This document shows, in pieces, positions 10,603-20,263 of a stretch of DNA of 64,000 nucleotides (position 1 is its first letter; each line of letters starts with the position of its first letter). A program made the position numbers and the translations under genes. Under the pieces are notes generated by a model. The model made no database searches, had not been told where the DNA came from, and worked only from the letters and a program-made list of their open reading frames with translations. The stretch lies in contig OY755178.1 of the NCBI GenBank assembly GCA_963576735.1, positions 12,958,001-13,022,000 of the forward strand. Reading direction: 5' to 3'. This stretch comes from Bedellia somnulentella. Its lineage: Eukaryota > Arthropoda > Insecta > Lepidoptera > Bedelliidae.

Positions 10603-10679
10603 AAAAATAATGTAATAATACGCGATTAAAATATCCGAAAATCAAAACTGGTTTCAATTATAATGGAATAAGCTCTTTA

Positions 10680-10882
10680 TTCTCCGCCCATTGTTAGGCA
10701 GTGAGTATCGATCGCCACTTTGTAAGATCCTGCCAAATCTTTCTTGCTTCTCTCACATTCATTATTTTTCTTATACTTCTTTTTCATTCTTTTCACTTCG
10801 AACTTTCTTATTATAAGAATATTTTCAATTTGGTTTTCAAACGTCTTGCGCGGCCGTTCGCTACTAACAACACCATCCACAG
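10680..10882 (-). pseudogene. LINE C-terminal fragment
   Basis: Minus-strand remnants of the master LINE tail: TTGGCAGGATCTTACAAAGT, GGCGATCGATACTCACTGCC, and a degenerate NGRAR...FENQIENIL protein stretch with stops. The 5' end abuts the family C SINE region. Confidence 0.55.
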
Positions 10883-10932
10883 TATTAAAAGTGTTATCGT
10901 ATTTTAAATTTCTTAAGACTAGCTCAATAGAG

Positions 10933-11095
10933 AAAAAGATGTTATTAAAGGAAAGAAAAATTTCGACACTGGCGGGGTTCGAACCCGCGACCTTCGGGTA
11001 TACGCCCCCGTCGCTCTTTTTCTTTCCTTTAATAACATCTTTTATTTATGAGTAATAATCCCCACATGAGGAATTCATGTCAAAAAACATTAAAT
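10933..11095 (+). repeat. SINE family C, 5'-inverted copy with 13-bp target duplication
   Basis: Flanked by TAGCTCAATAGAG at 10920-10932 and 11096-11108. The 3' half reads in sense (TTTTTCTTTCCTTTAATAAC, ATAATCCCCACATGAGGAAT, CAAAAAACATTAAA). The 5' half is the tRNA-like head and adjoining body in antisense (GGTTCGAACCCGCGACC). The arms AAGATGTTATTAAAGG and CCTTTAATAACATCTT pair. This is the arrangement expected from twin-primed insertion. Confidence 0.75.
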
Positions 11096-11108
11096 TAGCT
11101 CAATAGAG

Positions 11109-11563
11109 GTTAAATGCAACGCATTAAATCATTAATTTCTAAATAAAATAGGTTTTATTGAGGAGTTGACAATTCAAGGAACAACAAAGTTGTACAAATT
11201 CAGTACTAATTTAGTACTCATTAGTTACTTATAACTAGGATTTCCATGGTAATTGTAAAAAGGGCGAAAATGATATTAATTTTATTAAAATATGCTAAGA
11301 TTACAAAGATGCTAACTGTTATTATATATTTCTTTATCACAGATGAAATTACTACTAAATGCTCTAACAATTCCAATTAAACATTAGAATTGGACCAATA
11401 TAATTAAAAAAATATATTTATACAATATAAAACCTAAATAAAAAAAATATAAAACTAAATAAACACTATAGATGGAAAATTTCATAAAATTCATCGCTCT
11501 CGCAGAACATTATCGTGCCTTAAATACTGGCCTCTTTGAATGGCTATACTAATTCGTTGGCCG
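11109..11563. other. AT-rich DNA, nothing recognised
   Basis: Low-complexity AT-rich sequence with no coding or repeat signature that I can support. Confidence 0.35.
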
Positions 11564-11999
11564 AGGTAGGTTTTAGGAAACTTGTAAAATAACGAACTCA
11601 CCTCAGGAAAATTGTAAGTGGGGATCATTTTTGACAAGTTTCCGAGTTTAAAATTCTGTATTTTAGGAACTTTACAAGTTTCCTGAATCCCGCTAGGAAA
11701 ATTGTCAATGCAGCGCTGACGGCGCGGAGAGAGGGATGTTAGTGAATGCGGATTGGCTGCCGGCGGTCACGTGTCGTGACGCATTCGCGCGTCTTGTCAA
11801 CTCGACAATCGAAACTAATATTTTCCTTGCTTTACTAATGCTAATCTATTAATTTGCTATTATTTGCTGTTACTGACATAAAATTAAAAAGTTTAAAGAG
11901 TATAAATATAAATTGTTTGAGTATATATCGTGATACTTTATTGTTATATAGCATGAATACCTTCTAGATCTTTATTTTAAAGAGCGTTTTAATACCGAT

Positions 12000-12535
12000 C
12001 CATACATACCTATACTTGCGGCAATAAATCCCTAGATAGGGTGGGTAGCCTGACCGTCGGAATAAGAATTTTCTTAAGAGCTTATTCCATTTGTCTGAAT
12101 TCAGACGTCTGAAAGCGCGTGCGTTAAGCTGGCGTACCATGAAGCTGTATCGAGCTGGTTACTATGTCAAAAAACTCTGCCTAAATAGTGAAAACGTACA
12201 CAGTGAAAATGGTGTTTATTTTCTAAACTAAAGAGGCACTATTTTTTTAGTTTTACACTAATTAGGCACTATTTAGGCAGAGTTTTTTGACATAGTAACC
12301 AGCTCGATACAGCTTCATGGTACGCCAGCTTAACGCACGCGCTTTCAGACGTCTGAATTCAGACAAATGGAATAAGCTCTTTAGCTAGTTTTGGAAGCTA
12401 AAGGGGAAAATATTGTATTGTAATGTAAACATTATTGGCGATAGGTCTCCAACAGCATCGCCTCCAATGACATCCATTGTTATAGGTTACCGCCAGAAAT
12501 ATGTTAGTGCTATTCTTAACCGATGCTTGTTAAAT
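12000..12535 (-). repeat. SINE family B split by a fold-back element
   Basis: Tail side at about 12000-12073 (AATAAATCCCTAGATAGGGT, GGGTAGCC). Head side at about 12384-12535 (TTTTGGAAGCTAAAGGGG, ATAGGTCTCCAACAGCATCG, TTACCGCCAGAAATATGTTA). The MITE at 12077-12380 lies between them. Diverged, so the SINE is older than the intruder. Confidence 0.6.
12077..12380. mobile_element. Fold-back MITE with two 114-bp arms, TTA-flanked
   Basis: Arms 12077-12190 and 12267-12380 are, by eye, perfect reverse complements, from AGAGCTTATTCCATTTGTCT inward to CTAAATAGTG. The loop is 76 bp. TTA occurs at 12074-12076 and 12381-12383. It shares its outer ~40 bp with the elements at 8319 and 56588. The perfect arms suggest recent insertion or arm homogenisation. 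Confidence 0.8.
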
Positions 12536-13131
12536 TTTAAATTCTAACAAATTTACTGCATTTATAATATTTTATCCCGCGGTTGTCCTAAGAGGAAACC
12601 AAAGGTTATTAACCATTTATTTAAGTGATTGTTAGGTGAAAAGGCTGCATACCCAGCGCCACCTTCTGATTTTAGTAGTAATTCGCTACTGTAATGTGAG
12701 TGTCAAGTGCAAGTCAGAAGGTTGGTTGATTAACGAATGGCAACTAGTGTAAAAATCCGTCATCGTAATAAATTATTTGTAGTTAGGGCCAGGCAACCCT
12801 TCTTAGTCCAGTTCCTCATTTATATTTGAAAATATCAAAACATTGTCATTACCTGTATTTTTCTTGCTCATCCGTGCAGCGAATAAATGTCTCTCTTTCT
12901 TTCTTTCTCTTTCTATTACTTTAAATTCATGCTTTTTTCTTTACTCAACTCACATCTTAACCAATCATTATAAGTAACTGGTTCTATTAACAATTTCGCT
13001 AGCAGCCATTAGGAGGCTTACAAATTTCCTAAATTATAAATTCAAAACTAGGAAACTTGTCAAAAATGATCCCCACATACAATTTTCCTGAGGTGAGTTC
13101 GTTATTTTACAAGTTTCCTAAAACCTATCAG

Positions 13132-13763
13132 GTAAGATGTAAATTCACATGCTGTTTGACGGATTTCCGTCAACTTACAAGTTTTCTAGGAAACTTATAA
13201 GTTAACGAGTTTGACGATATTCCTGCGACATATATATATTTTAAATTTTATTCTATCTCTCCACAATTTCCATCTACCTATCAATTTTATTTACATATTT
13301 TCAATAGTTTCAGAAAAGTCACTCAGACATGGCGAAACTATTAGGATTTAAATTTTTCCATTCAGCTTTGGAATCCTTAAAGAGATAAACTCATGCATAC
13401 TAAAGAAACTGATTATCTAAGTTTCCACTTGGTGAGTTCCCACTATTCATGTAATGGAAATGTGGCAAATGTATCTTGAAAACGGGTACTAGTATTAGAA
13501 CTGTAACAAGTTTGCTGCTATGTTTTGAGAACAAACACATTGGCTTTGTTATGACCTCAAGTGCTTTGGAAATGAAAAATTGCAGTATTCAATTTATGAC
13601 ACGGCTGCCGTCAAAGGAATATTCTATCTCAGAGCTTTTTGAGTTTTAGAACAACGAAATGTTTAATTACGTTATACTTATAGCGTGTATCCTTTGATAA
13701 TTAACATTTAACAAGTGAAGATGTGTATGTATCTATGTATGTACTAATTTGAAATGAGATGTA
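13132..13763. other. AT-rich DNA, nothing recognised
   Basis: A further AAACTTGTAAG-like motif near 13165-13195 resembles the adjacent transposon subtermini. Otherwise there are no supported features. The segment ends with the ACATAAC microsatellite tail of the next SINE. Confidence 0.35.
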
Positions 13764-14142
13764 ACATAACATAACATACATAAATATAAAGGTTCACGCC
13801 GAATATCCCCGAAGGGGTTGGCAGAGGTACTAATACTTCTGAACATCACGTGACTGTGTCACCTGGTGTTCAGAGTACCCACGTTTTGCATGGACAGTGT
13901 ACTCACGTGATAGGGGGCAGGCCTATCGCCGTTTTGTACGAATACACTGTCACATGACTAAGTACAACTCAGCCATGTGGGTTTCCTCACGATGTTTTCC
14001 CTCACCGTTAACAACCATGATAAATTAACCACACATATGTCTTTAGAAAAGACAAATTGGTGTAGGCCCGACCCAGGATTTGAACACTAGTCGTTTGCAC
14101 GATAACCGAGTGTTCTACCCACTGGGCTATCACGGTTACAAT
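13764..14142 (-). repeat. SINE family A, full length, 9-bp target duplication
   Basis: Minus-strand copy flanked by TGAGATGTA at 13755-13763 and 14143-14151. The tRNA-like head is at the right (GCTATCACGG, read in reverse as CCGTGATAGC; B box within GATTTGAACACTAG). The body includes ACAGTGTACTCACGTGATAG. The 3' end is the CCCCGAAGGGG hairpin with GTTCACGCC and a GTTATG-type microsatellite. It serves as the reference copy for the family in this window. Confidence 0.85.
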
Positions 14143-14356
14143 TGAGATGTATATGATGTATAGTGGGAATACAAAGTTTGCCTCTCAATATCTAAAATCT
14201 TACTTATATTTAATAATGATGTGCAATCTCTGCTTAACTCTTGTTTATTGTTTTATATCCTACCTTACTCAAAATGTAATCTCTCGGGTTCTACGTGGCA
14301 AAGACCCTAGTATTTTAGCTGTTTTTTTTACAAATTTTTACAATATTATTACCTAA

Positions 14357-15140
14357 ACGTCGTGATAGCTCAATGGGTACAACACCGGTTAACGTGCAAG
14401 CGACTGGTGCTCAAATCCCGGGTCGGGCCTACACAAATTTGTCTTTTTTAAAGACATATGTGTGGTTAATTTATCATGGTAGTTTTAACGGCGGGGGAAA
14501 ACATCGTGAGGAAACCCACATGGCTGAGTTGTACTTAGTCATGTGACAGTTTATTCGTACAAAACGGCGATAGGCCTGCCCCCTATCACTGCGGCTGAGA
14601 ATAGCACTACGCCGTTTCTTTGCGTGGTTGTGCATAAGAGGCCACTAAGGGCTGAGTTTTAACACTACAAGGGTATTGCGGCTTATTACTGGATTTTTGG
14701 GCGATGCGGTTGGAGACCCATCACCAATAACCTTTATTTTACCATCTTTTTCCCACTAAACTTCCAAAAGTGGCTGAGGAAATTCTAATGCTTTAGCTCT
14801 GGCTACTCCTTCTTGGGATTTATAGCCGTGAGTATGATTTAATTTTTATAACCATTAAGTCAAGCTCTGTAGAGACTTTAACTTTCGACCTAAACAGTTT
14901 GTGTAACAAATTATACAGGAGATTTTTCCTTATATTAACTTGAAAGTCTGAATTAATAAAATTACTACATTGTTACTACTACACGGCGATAGGCCTGCCC
15001 CCTATCACGTGAGTACACTGTCCATGCTAAACGTGGGTACTCTGAACACCAGGTGACAAAGTCACGTGATGTTCAGAAGTATTAGTACCTCTGCCAACCC
15101 CTTCGGGGATATTCGGCGTGAACGTTTATGTTATGTTATG
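14357..15140 (+). repeat. SINE family A interrupted by a family B insertion
   Basis: Head and 5' body are at 14357-14589 (CGTGATAGCTCAATGGGTAC, CTCAAATCCCGGGTCGGG). The 3' body and tail are at 14983-15140 (CACGTGAGTACACTG, CCCCTTCGGGGATATTCGGC, GTTATGTTATG). The halves are separated by a 393-bp insertion that duplicates 26 bp of the SINE. Confidence 0.8.
14590..14982 (+). repeat. SINE family B nested in family A, with ~140 bp of extra 3' sequence
   Basis: Recognisable B sequence runs from GCGGCTGAGAATAGCACTAC to TTTATAGCCGTGAGTATGAT (about 14835). It is followed by about 145 bp of non-SINE DNA before the right copy of the 26-bp target duplication (14564-14589 and 14983-15008). The extra segment lies inside the duplication and so was probably inserted with the SINE. 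Confidence 0.75.
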
Positions 15141-15467
15141 TGTATGTTACTACTACTTACTACTGAATAAAAGTTGGAGGCCGAGACCAAACGAGCGGCT
15201 AACATAAAAAAGGGAAACTTGGCTTTCCCATTATACGAGTCAACTAATCGAAAGCGAAACCTAATTCAATAATATTAAAGGGTACTGTAAAGCTTGTGTA
15301 TGTGTATTAACAGTGTGTAAGTATAAAAGAAGGAAGCCATAGCCTTAAATACCCTTTGGACGATAAACGTAGGTTGTTAGCAATAAGTATTTTATGACAC
15401 TTACCAACCTACTAGTTCAGTGAAAAAAATACAAATTTAAGTGGCATTTTATCTAATTTACATAAAT

Positions 15468-15560
15468 ACATACACATACTCACGGCTATAAATCTCAAAA
15501 ATGAGTAGCCATAACTTTAGAATTGGAAAGTTATCAGCCATTTTTAAAAGTTGAATGGGA
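15468..15560 (-). repeat. SINE family B 3' fragment
   Basis: ACATACACATACTCACGGCT, ATAAATCTCAAAAATGAGTA, and a degraded CAGCCATTTTTAAAAGTTGA. The rest is unrecognisable. Confidence 0.55.
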
Positions 15561-15988
15561 AAAAATTTAAAAGTATTTTAGTAAAAGAAATTTGTTCAAG
15601 AGCTTTCGTAAAATTATTTTTCAAAAATCCGAATATAGCCAAAAAATCCTCTTGTTGCAATCCACCCACCCATTTTGTTTATAACCGTAACTTCTCATAC
15701 AAACACTATCGTCACATATTTCAATAAAAAACAATTCTAAAGCTCTCCCTAAAGGCATCCAAAAGGTATAAATTTATTCACGATGTTATGCGGTATATTA
15801 ACTGGAAAATTTACTTTCCATTGTTGCGATGCAGACCCTTGTCTACATTAATAATATTAATGTTAGCAAAGTTACTGGCACATCTTAGTGGCTCTGTACT
15901 AGCAACATGTTAATTGTCATAATAAAGAATCGAAACATTGCAATTATTGCTTAGTGTTCAATATCACTTTTTTATATAATATAGATTC

Positions 15989-16250
15989 GCCGTGTAGTGT
16001 CGGCTTAGAATAGCACTACCCCGTTTCTACCGATCGCGATGGGTGCACGTAAGAGGCGACTAACGGTACTGGGGCTTTTAAGGGATTTTTGGGAGATGCG
16101 GTCGGAGACCCATCACCAACAACCTTTACTGTACCATCTTTTCCCCATTCAATTTTCTAAAAGTGGCTGAGGAATTTCTAATTCCTGAGCTCTGGCTACC
16201 CCTTCTAGGGATTTATAGCCGTGAGTATATGTTATATTATGTTATGTTAT
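15989..16250 (+). repeat. SINE family B, near full length
   Basis: Head CGCCGTGTAGTGTCGGCTTA, GAGGCGACTAACGG, GAGACCCATCACCAACAACC, AAAAGTGGCTGAGGAATTTC, hairpin CTACCCCTTCTAGGG, and end GCCGTGAGTATATG. It is followed by a TTATATTATGTTATG microsatellite rather than TATG. Confidence 0.8.
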
Positions 16251-17120
16251 AAAATATAGATCTGTGTGCTTGTGATTCCATACATATCACGAGATAATTG
16301 CTCCAGAAATTACTGTTATATGGGGAGGATGTAGTGTTCAAACGACTGTTCCCACGAAATCGAATGGACGTGCCATTTGATTTGCTTTTTGACAGTTTTT
16401 TATCAGTTAAACTTGTGTTTACAACTACAATACTTACAACTCTACGCCTGAGAAGTCACTTGTTCAAAACAACGCTTTGTTAATTTAGCACCCAAAACAA
16501 TACCGCAACATTTTTTTGCGTTAGACATATTTAATATGTCTGCGGGGCAAATAACTTGACTTCTTGGATGAAATCACTATGTTTCTGTCGTATTATCTTT
16601 ATACGGATAGGAGAAACATGACCAAAATATTATTCTAACACGAACTGACACCACCGTGACAGAGTAACAAAGAGCTCCAATGTTTTGAAAACAAACACGT
16701 TGGCATGATATTATTTCGAATGAAATATTGCTGAATTCTATTTGTAACACGAGGAATATGAAGCGCTATACTCCACATTATGTATTTGAACGCTGAAAAC
16801 GCTAACTGTATTTTATGAGAAAACGAACGCGTACGACCTTTGTCGCAACTTATTTCAATGATCAATTTTCAAGTTCAATGTGGCGCAACAATCTAGAAAA
16901 ATTAAAGTTAAATAAAACATTGTATATTTGTGACAATAAAATATTCAAAATCGTGCACAGCTATTTTATTCTATTATTTTATTATTAACACGGTGGTGTC
17001 ACTCAGGTTTGATTAAAACGTACCAAGAGAACCACTCTCTCTTCCTATTTTCGAAACGTTTACTCATAATCTATTTAAAATAATCTTATCTAAATGCCTA
17101 ATGAAGTTATTTTTGTTGTT
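16251..17120. other. Unannotated AT-rich DNA
   Basis: Short open frames only (for example 16635-16865, minus). No family resemblance was seen. Confidence 0.35.
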
Positions 17121-17312
17121 TAGTGTCGGCTTAAAATAGCACCACCCCGTTCTACCCGTGGGCGTTCGCAAGCGGAAACTAGGGAATTTGGGGCTTTTAA
17201 AGAAGTTATTGGGCGATGCGGTTGGAGATCAATCACCAACATTTGTTTTAGAATCTTTTCCCCAATCAAGTTCCAGAATGGCTGAGGATTTTTTTATTCT
17301 GAAGCTCTCGGT
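17121..17312 (+). repeat. SINE family B, 3'-truncated
   Basis: TTAGTGTCGGCTTAAAATAG, GGGCGATGCGGTTGGAGAT, GAATGGCTGAGGAT. The terminal hairpin and microsatellite are missing. A 64-codon frame inside it is incidental. Confidence 0.65.
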
Positions 17313-17933
17313 GCCAATCATATGTCTATTTGTAGGACTAATTGAGTATTAAAAGACATTTGTACTGTATTTAAGTTAAATAATTGTTGAGAACCAATGA
17401 CGTGACTATATCATTTATGGATGGTACTTGTAAATCATAAAGAAAAAAGTTGTTCCATTTTATAGTTTGAATTGAAACCCTTATAGATTGGTCATATCAG
17501 TATGCCTGTCTTTCTATCCTTGTGCCAATGCCTTCGTGGTTGAAATTTATTAGGTAGACGTAAACTTTGGACAGATTAACAGTTTTAGGACTACGATATT
17601 AATTCGTAATGATACATTTACAATCAGTTTATTAAAGCCATATAAATAAATAATCCAGGTGCACTCCAAACATTATCAAAACATAAAGCAATTTCAGATC
17701 ATAATTTTAACTTAATCCTAAGCAGCAAAGTGATACTGGTTGTAAAACAATAATTATCCGAGCCAGCAGACCTACTATTTAACTTGTTACTGCGCCGTAA
17801 ATCCTTGTTAATACTCTAGCGTCAGTAAATGGCTGAGAGTTGGTATCGCAAAATCGTTGCATTACGTGGTTGTGTAAGGCGTACTCTATTTACGACTACT
17901 TTAATATATTGGATTGCTGGATAGTATTATTTT

Positions 17934-18255
17934 ACTAATAAATAAAGAATAAATAAAGGAAAGAAAAATTTCGACACAGGCGGGATTCGAACCCGCGACC
18001 TCGGGTATACGCCCCCGTCGCTCTTGCCAATTGAGCTACCGTGTCAATGGCTGCCAGCGCGAAATTCTTCTATCCTTTATTGCTTTTACACGTTTTAGTA
18101 GTGTTTGCGTTTCCTACCTCCGAATTTTTTACTAATTCGGAAGGCCACTTGTCTATCTTTTCAGATAGAATGCAAATGTTGAAAACGCCTAACTTTCACA
18201 TAATTTAAATCTTTTTGTTCATGAAAACCTCATGTGGGGATTATTACTAATAAGT
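17934..18255 (-). repeat. SINE family C relative, permuted, with 13-bp target duplication
   Basis: Flanked by ATAGTATTATTTT at 17921-17933 and 18256-18268. On the minus strand a tRNA-like cloverleaf (17972-18045: GACACGGTAGCTCAATTGGC, T-arm CGGGTTCGAATCCCG) is followed by TTTTTCTTTCCTTTATTTAT. The module that normally lies 3' of this (AATAATCCCCACATGAGG, TTCATGAAC) instead sits at the opposite end (18205-18250). Two extra hairpins lie between (CCGAATT/AATTCGG and TCTATC/GATAGA). Confidence 0.65.
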
Positions 18256-18276
18256 ATAGTATTATTTTGTGCCTAT

Positions 18277-18415
18277 AGGTGGATGGACGCCTTGGTCCTG
18301 GTCGGGAGCAGCCGTTGGATAAAGGATGCAGGACCGTTTATGTTGGAAAAGTTTACGGGACGTCTATGTCTAGCCATGAACGTCTATTGGGTGAATGATG
18401 ATGAAGATTGCCTTG
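18277..18415 (+). pseudogene. LINE 3'-end fragment with TGATGATGA tail
   Basis: RWMDALV..GSSRWIKDAG and LCLAMNVYW resemble a decayed version of the tail protein at 27.8 kb (SRWMRAAQDRS, EAYVQQ). It ends in the same kind of TGATGATGAAGA repeat. It lies immediately beyond the family C insertion. Confidence 0.4.
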
Positions 18416-18421
18416 TCAGCT

Positions 18422-19489
18422 AGCTGCGTAAAAAAACTTGCCGCTAAAAGCACAATCGCTTAAGATTTTTGTATAGAGCATGAGTTAATAACAATATTCA
18501 ATGAAAATTACTGTTTCTCACACAATCCTTTCTTATTCGATAAAAACTTACGTTGAAGATTACAAAATCCTCAAAATTAGTTTTTGTGGATTTTGAGGAC
18601 TTTCATTTCATGTGGATTATTTTAGATAATAAATGACTTTCCTCTACACGACAGAGACCCTTGTCGACATTAAATAATACAAAACTTGCAAATCAACAGT
18701 CACGTCTTCGCTGTTCTCTATTCCGTAACCTTAGCAGCGGTATCAAGAGTCGGGTTTTTCTTGGCATTGATTTTACTGTTGATGTAATTATTTTGGGATA
18801 AAAGAAAATGAACCTTTTTCTGTTTGTCTTTATCTCAACAATGAATTAGGGGTTGCAAGTTTGTATGAAGATTTACACATATCTGTATCTATAAACGTGT
18901 GACTTGGTAAAACAGTTTGTTTCATGGTTTTTATGACCATTGATTGAAATAGGAATTTATGTAATTCATCTCCTAAGGAGTCGAAATAGGAGATGAAATG
19001 TATCATAACGATTTTCTGTATTCAGAAAGTTAAAACCTTGGTGCAATGGTTTTTTTTTTACTATTGTTATGACCACTTAAAAAGGAATTTATGAAATTCA
19101 GCCCTTACAGGGGATGAAATAGGGTTTGAATGTTAGTATGCAGATTTTCTCATTTTTGTATCTACTTGGAACTTAGTGCAATTGATTGTTATATCTACTT
19201 AAAAAGGAATATAAATCCATGCCTAAATATTTTTTTCTCAATCAAAAATTTTACTCGAGCCTACAGAAGGATACCTAACGTTTCCAGGCGATAAGAATGC
19301 CATTAGCCGGGCCAGCAGAGCATGCTTAATAATTACTTAATTAAGTTACTGCTTTAATTAACAAGTGGCTACTTGTACATTGTTGAAAGTAGTTGTAACA
19401 AACTGAAGGCAATGCTTTAGTAGTAAATATAGTCATTAAAAATATTTCCGAACAATATGCAACACATTTTTCATTTAATTTATTGGGAG
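18422..19489. other. Unannotated DNA with a diverged internal repeat
   Basis: Two similar segments (about 18945-19010 and 19075-19140) share AGGAATTTATG and GATGAAAT, suggesting an old tandem repeat or LINE relic. No coding signal. Confidence 0.3.
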
Positions 19490-20263
19490 GTACAATCCTG
19501 GCAAACCTCTCTAGCTTCTTTAAGATATTGTATTGAATCAGGCGTTACTTTGCGGAAATCCATAGCAATACTTTATATTACGAGCTGACCACCGGGTACT
19601 CGGTGGTCAGCTGCCGAACTGTCTACTGCTCGACAATGACTCGTGTTGAGTCGAAACGCGTCGCATGTTTGTGGTTGCCTGTGGTTTTCGCTTGCGGGTG
19701 TGTGTGTGGTGCATTGTCTGCTTTTCAATTTCTTGTAAGTGGGAGGGCGGGCGGTGCACAGTGCATGTTGCATGAAAACTGCAGGTATTATTTAGCGGAA
19801 TTAAGCGAAGAAATTTATTAATATTAGTACTCTCTAGCTTCGTTTACATGCATCAATTTTTTCAGACATGCTTTTTTAGTCTTCATATTTCAGACACCTG
19901 CCTTTTTGAGCACACTCTAAATTTGGTCCAAGTGTGTCCTCCGTGGTCGTCCTCTACTAACATTACCATCCACACTAGCTCTAAAGATTCCTTTTACATT
20001 TTCCTATCATCCATCATCTCTATGTGCCCATACCATCTCAACATTCCTTTTTCTATCTTTCTTTTAATATCATCTTTTACACCACATATTAACGAATCAT
20101 AATATTTCTCAGTCAATCACAAAACTTAACATTACACATTTTTCTGAGGTATCTCATCTCTACTGCATTTACACTGCTCTCATGCTTCTTCTGCTACACC
20201 CATAATTACTGCCATGCATAAGTGTAGGAACAACAACACCATGCACAGCCATGCGGGACCCTC
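19490..20263 (-). pseudogene. LINE C-terminal fragment split by a 311-bp insertion
   Basis: Minus-strand LINE tail: codons for EMRSLRK-like, GMLRWYGHIE-like, GNVSRGRPRRTH-like and KKAGV-like segments span 19842-20263. The final CQDC-like piece is at about 19490-19518. Several stops. The break coincides with the 12-bp target duplication of the inserted element. Confidence 0.65.
19519..19829 (+). mobile_element. 311-bp insertion with 12-bp target duplication and hammerhead-like core
   Basis: Flanked by CTCTCTAGCTTC at 19507-19518 and 19830-19841. It contains a perfect 12-bp hairpin, AGCTGACCACCG / CGGTGGTCAGCT (19583-19612). Downstream is AATGACTCGTGTTGAGTC followed by GAAACGCGTC, i.e. a GACTC/GAGTC stem followed by GAAAC, as in hammerhead ribozymes. 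The 3' end is AT-rich. It codes for nothing recognisable and is unlike the other SINE families here. Confidence 0.55.

Larger units (their letters stand above)
8511..10660 (+). mobile_element. Penelope-like retroelement
   Basis: This 2.15-kb insertion is bracketed by a 14-bp direct repeat TAATGGAATAAGCT at 8497-8510 and 10661-10674. That repeat is the right end of the host MITE, so the boundaries are well supported. It carries a reverse transcriptase fused to a GIY-YIG nuclease and a ~200-bp 3' non-coding end with a hammerhead-like core. The copy appears 5'-truncated because the coding frame starts without a credible ATG close to the left junction. Confidence 0.85.
11564..13131. mobile_element. 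1.57-kb DNA transposon with ~130-bp terminal inverted repeats
   Basis: The left end TAGGTTTTAGGAAACTTGTA and the right end CTTGTTAC-free complement (TACAAGTTTCCTAAAACCTA) match through GAACTCACCTCAGGAAAATT and further inward to about 11690/13005. GGAAACTTGTAAA-like motifs recur subterminally. A TA at each end may be the target duplication. No transposase frame is present, so it is non-autonomous. It hosts a family B SINE and a fold-back element. Confidence 0.6.

Noticed and set aside
10744..11055. 103-codon frame over the 10.9-kb SINE
   Set aside because: It runs through a dead LINE fragment and an inverted SINE; no coding signature.
17972..18045. tRNA-like cloverleaf as a real tRNA gene
   Set aside because: It is embedded in a target-duplicated repeat with related copies, and the anticodon stem is imperfect.
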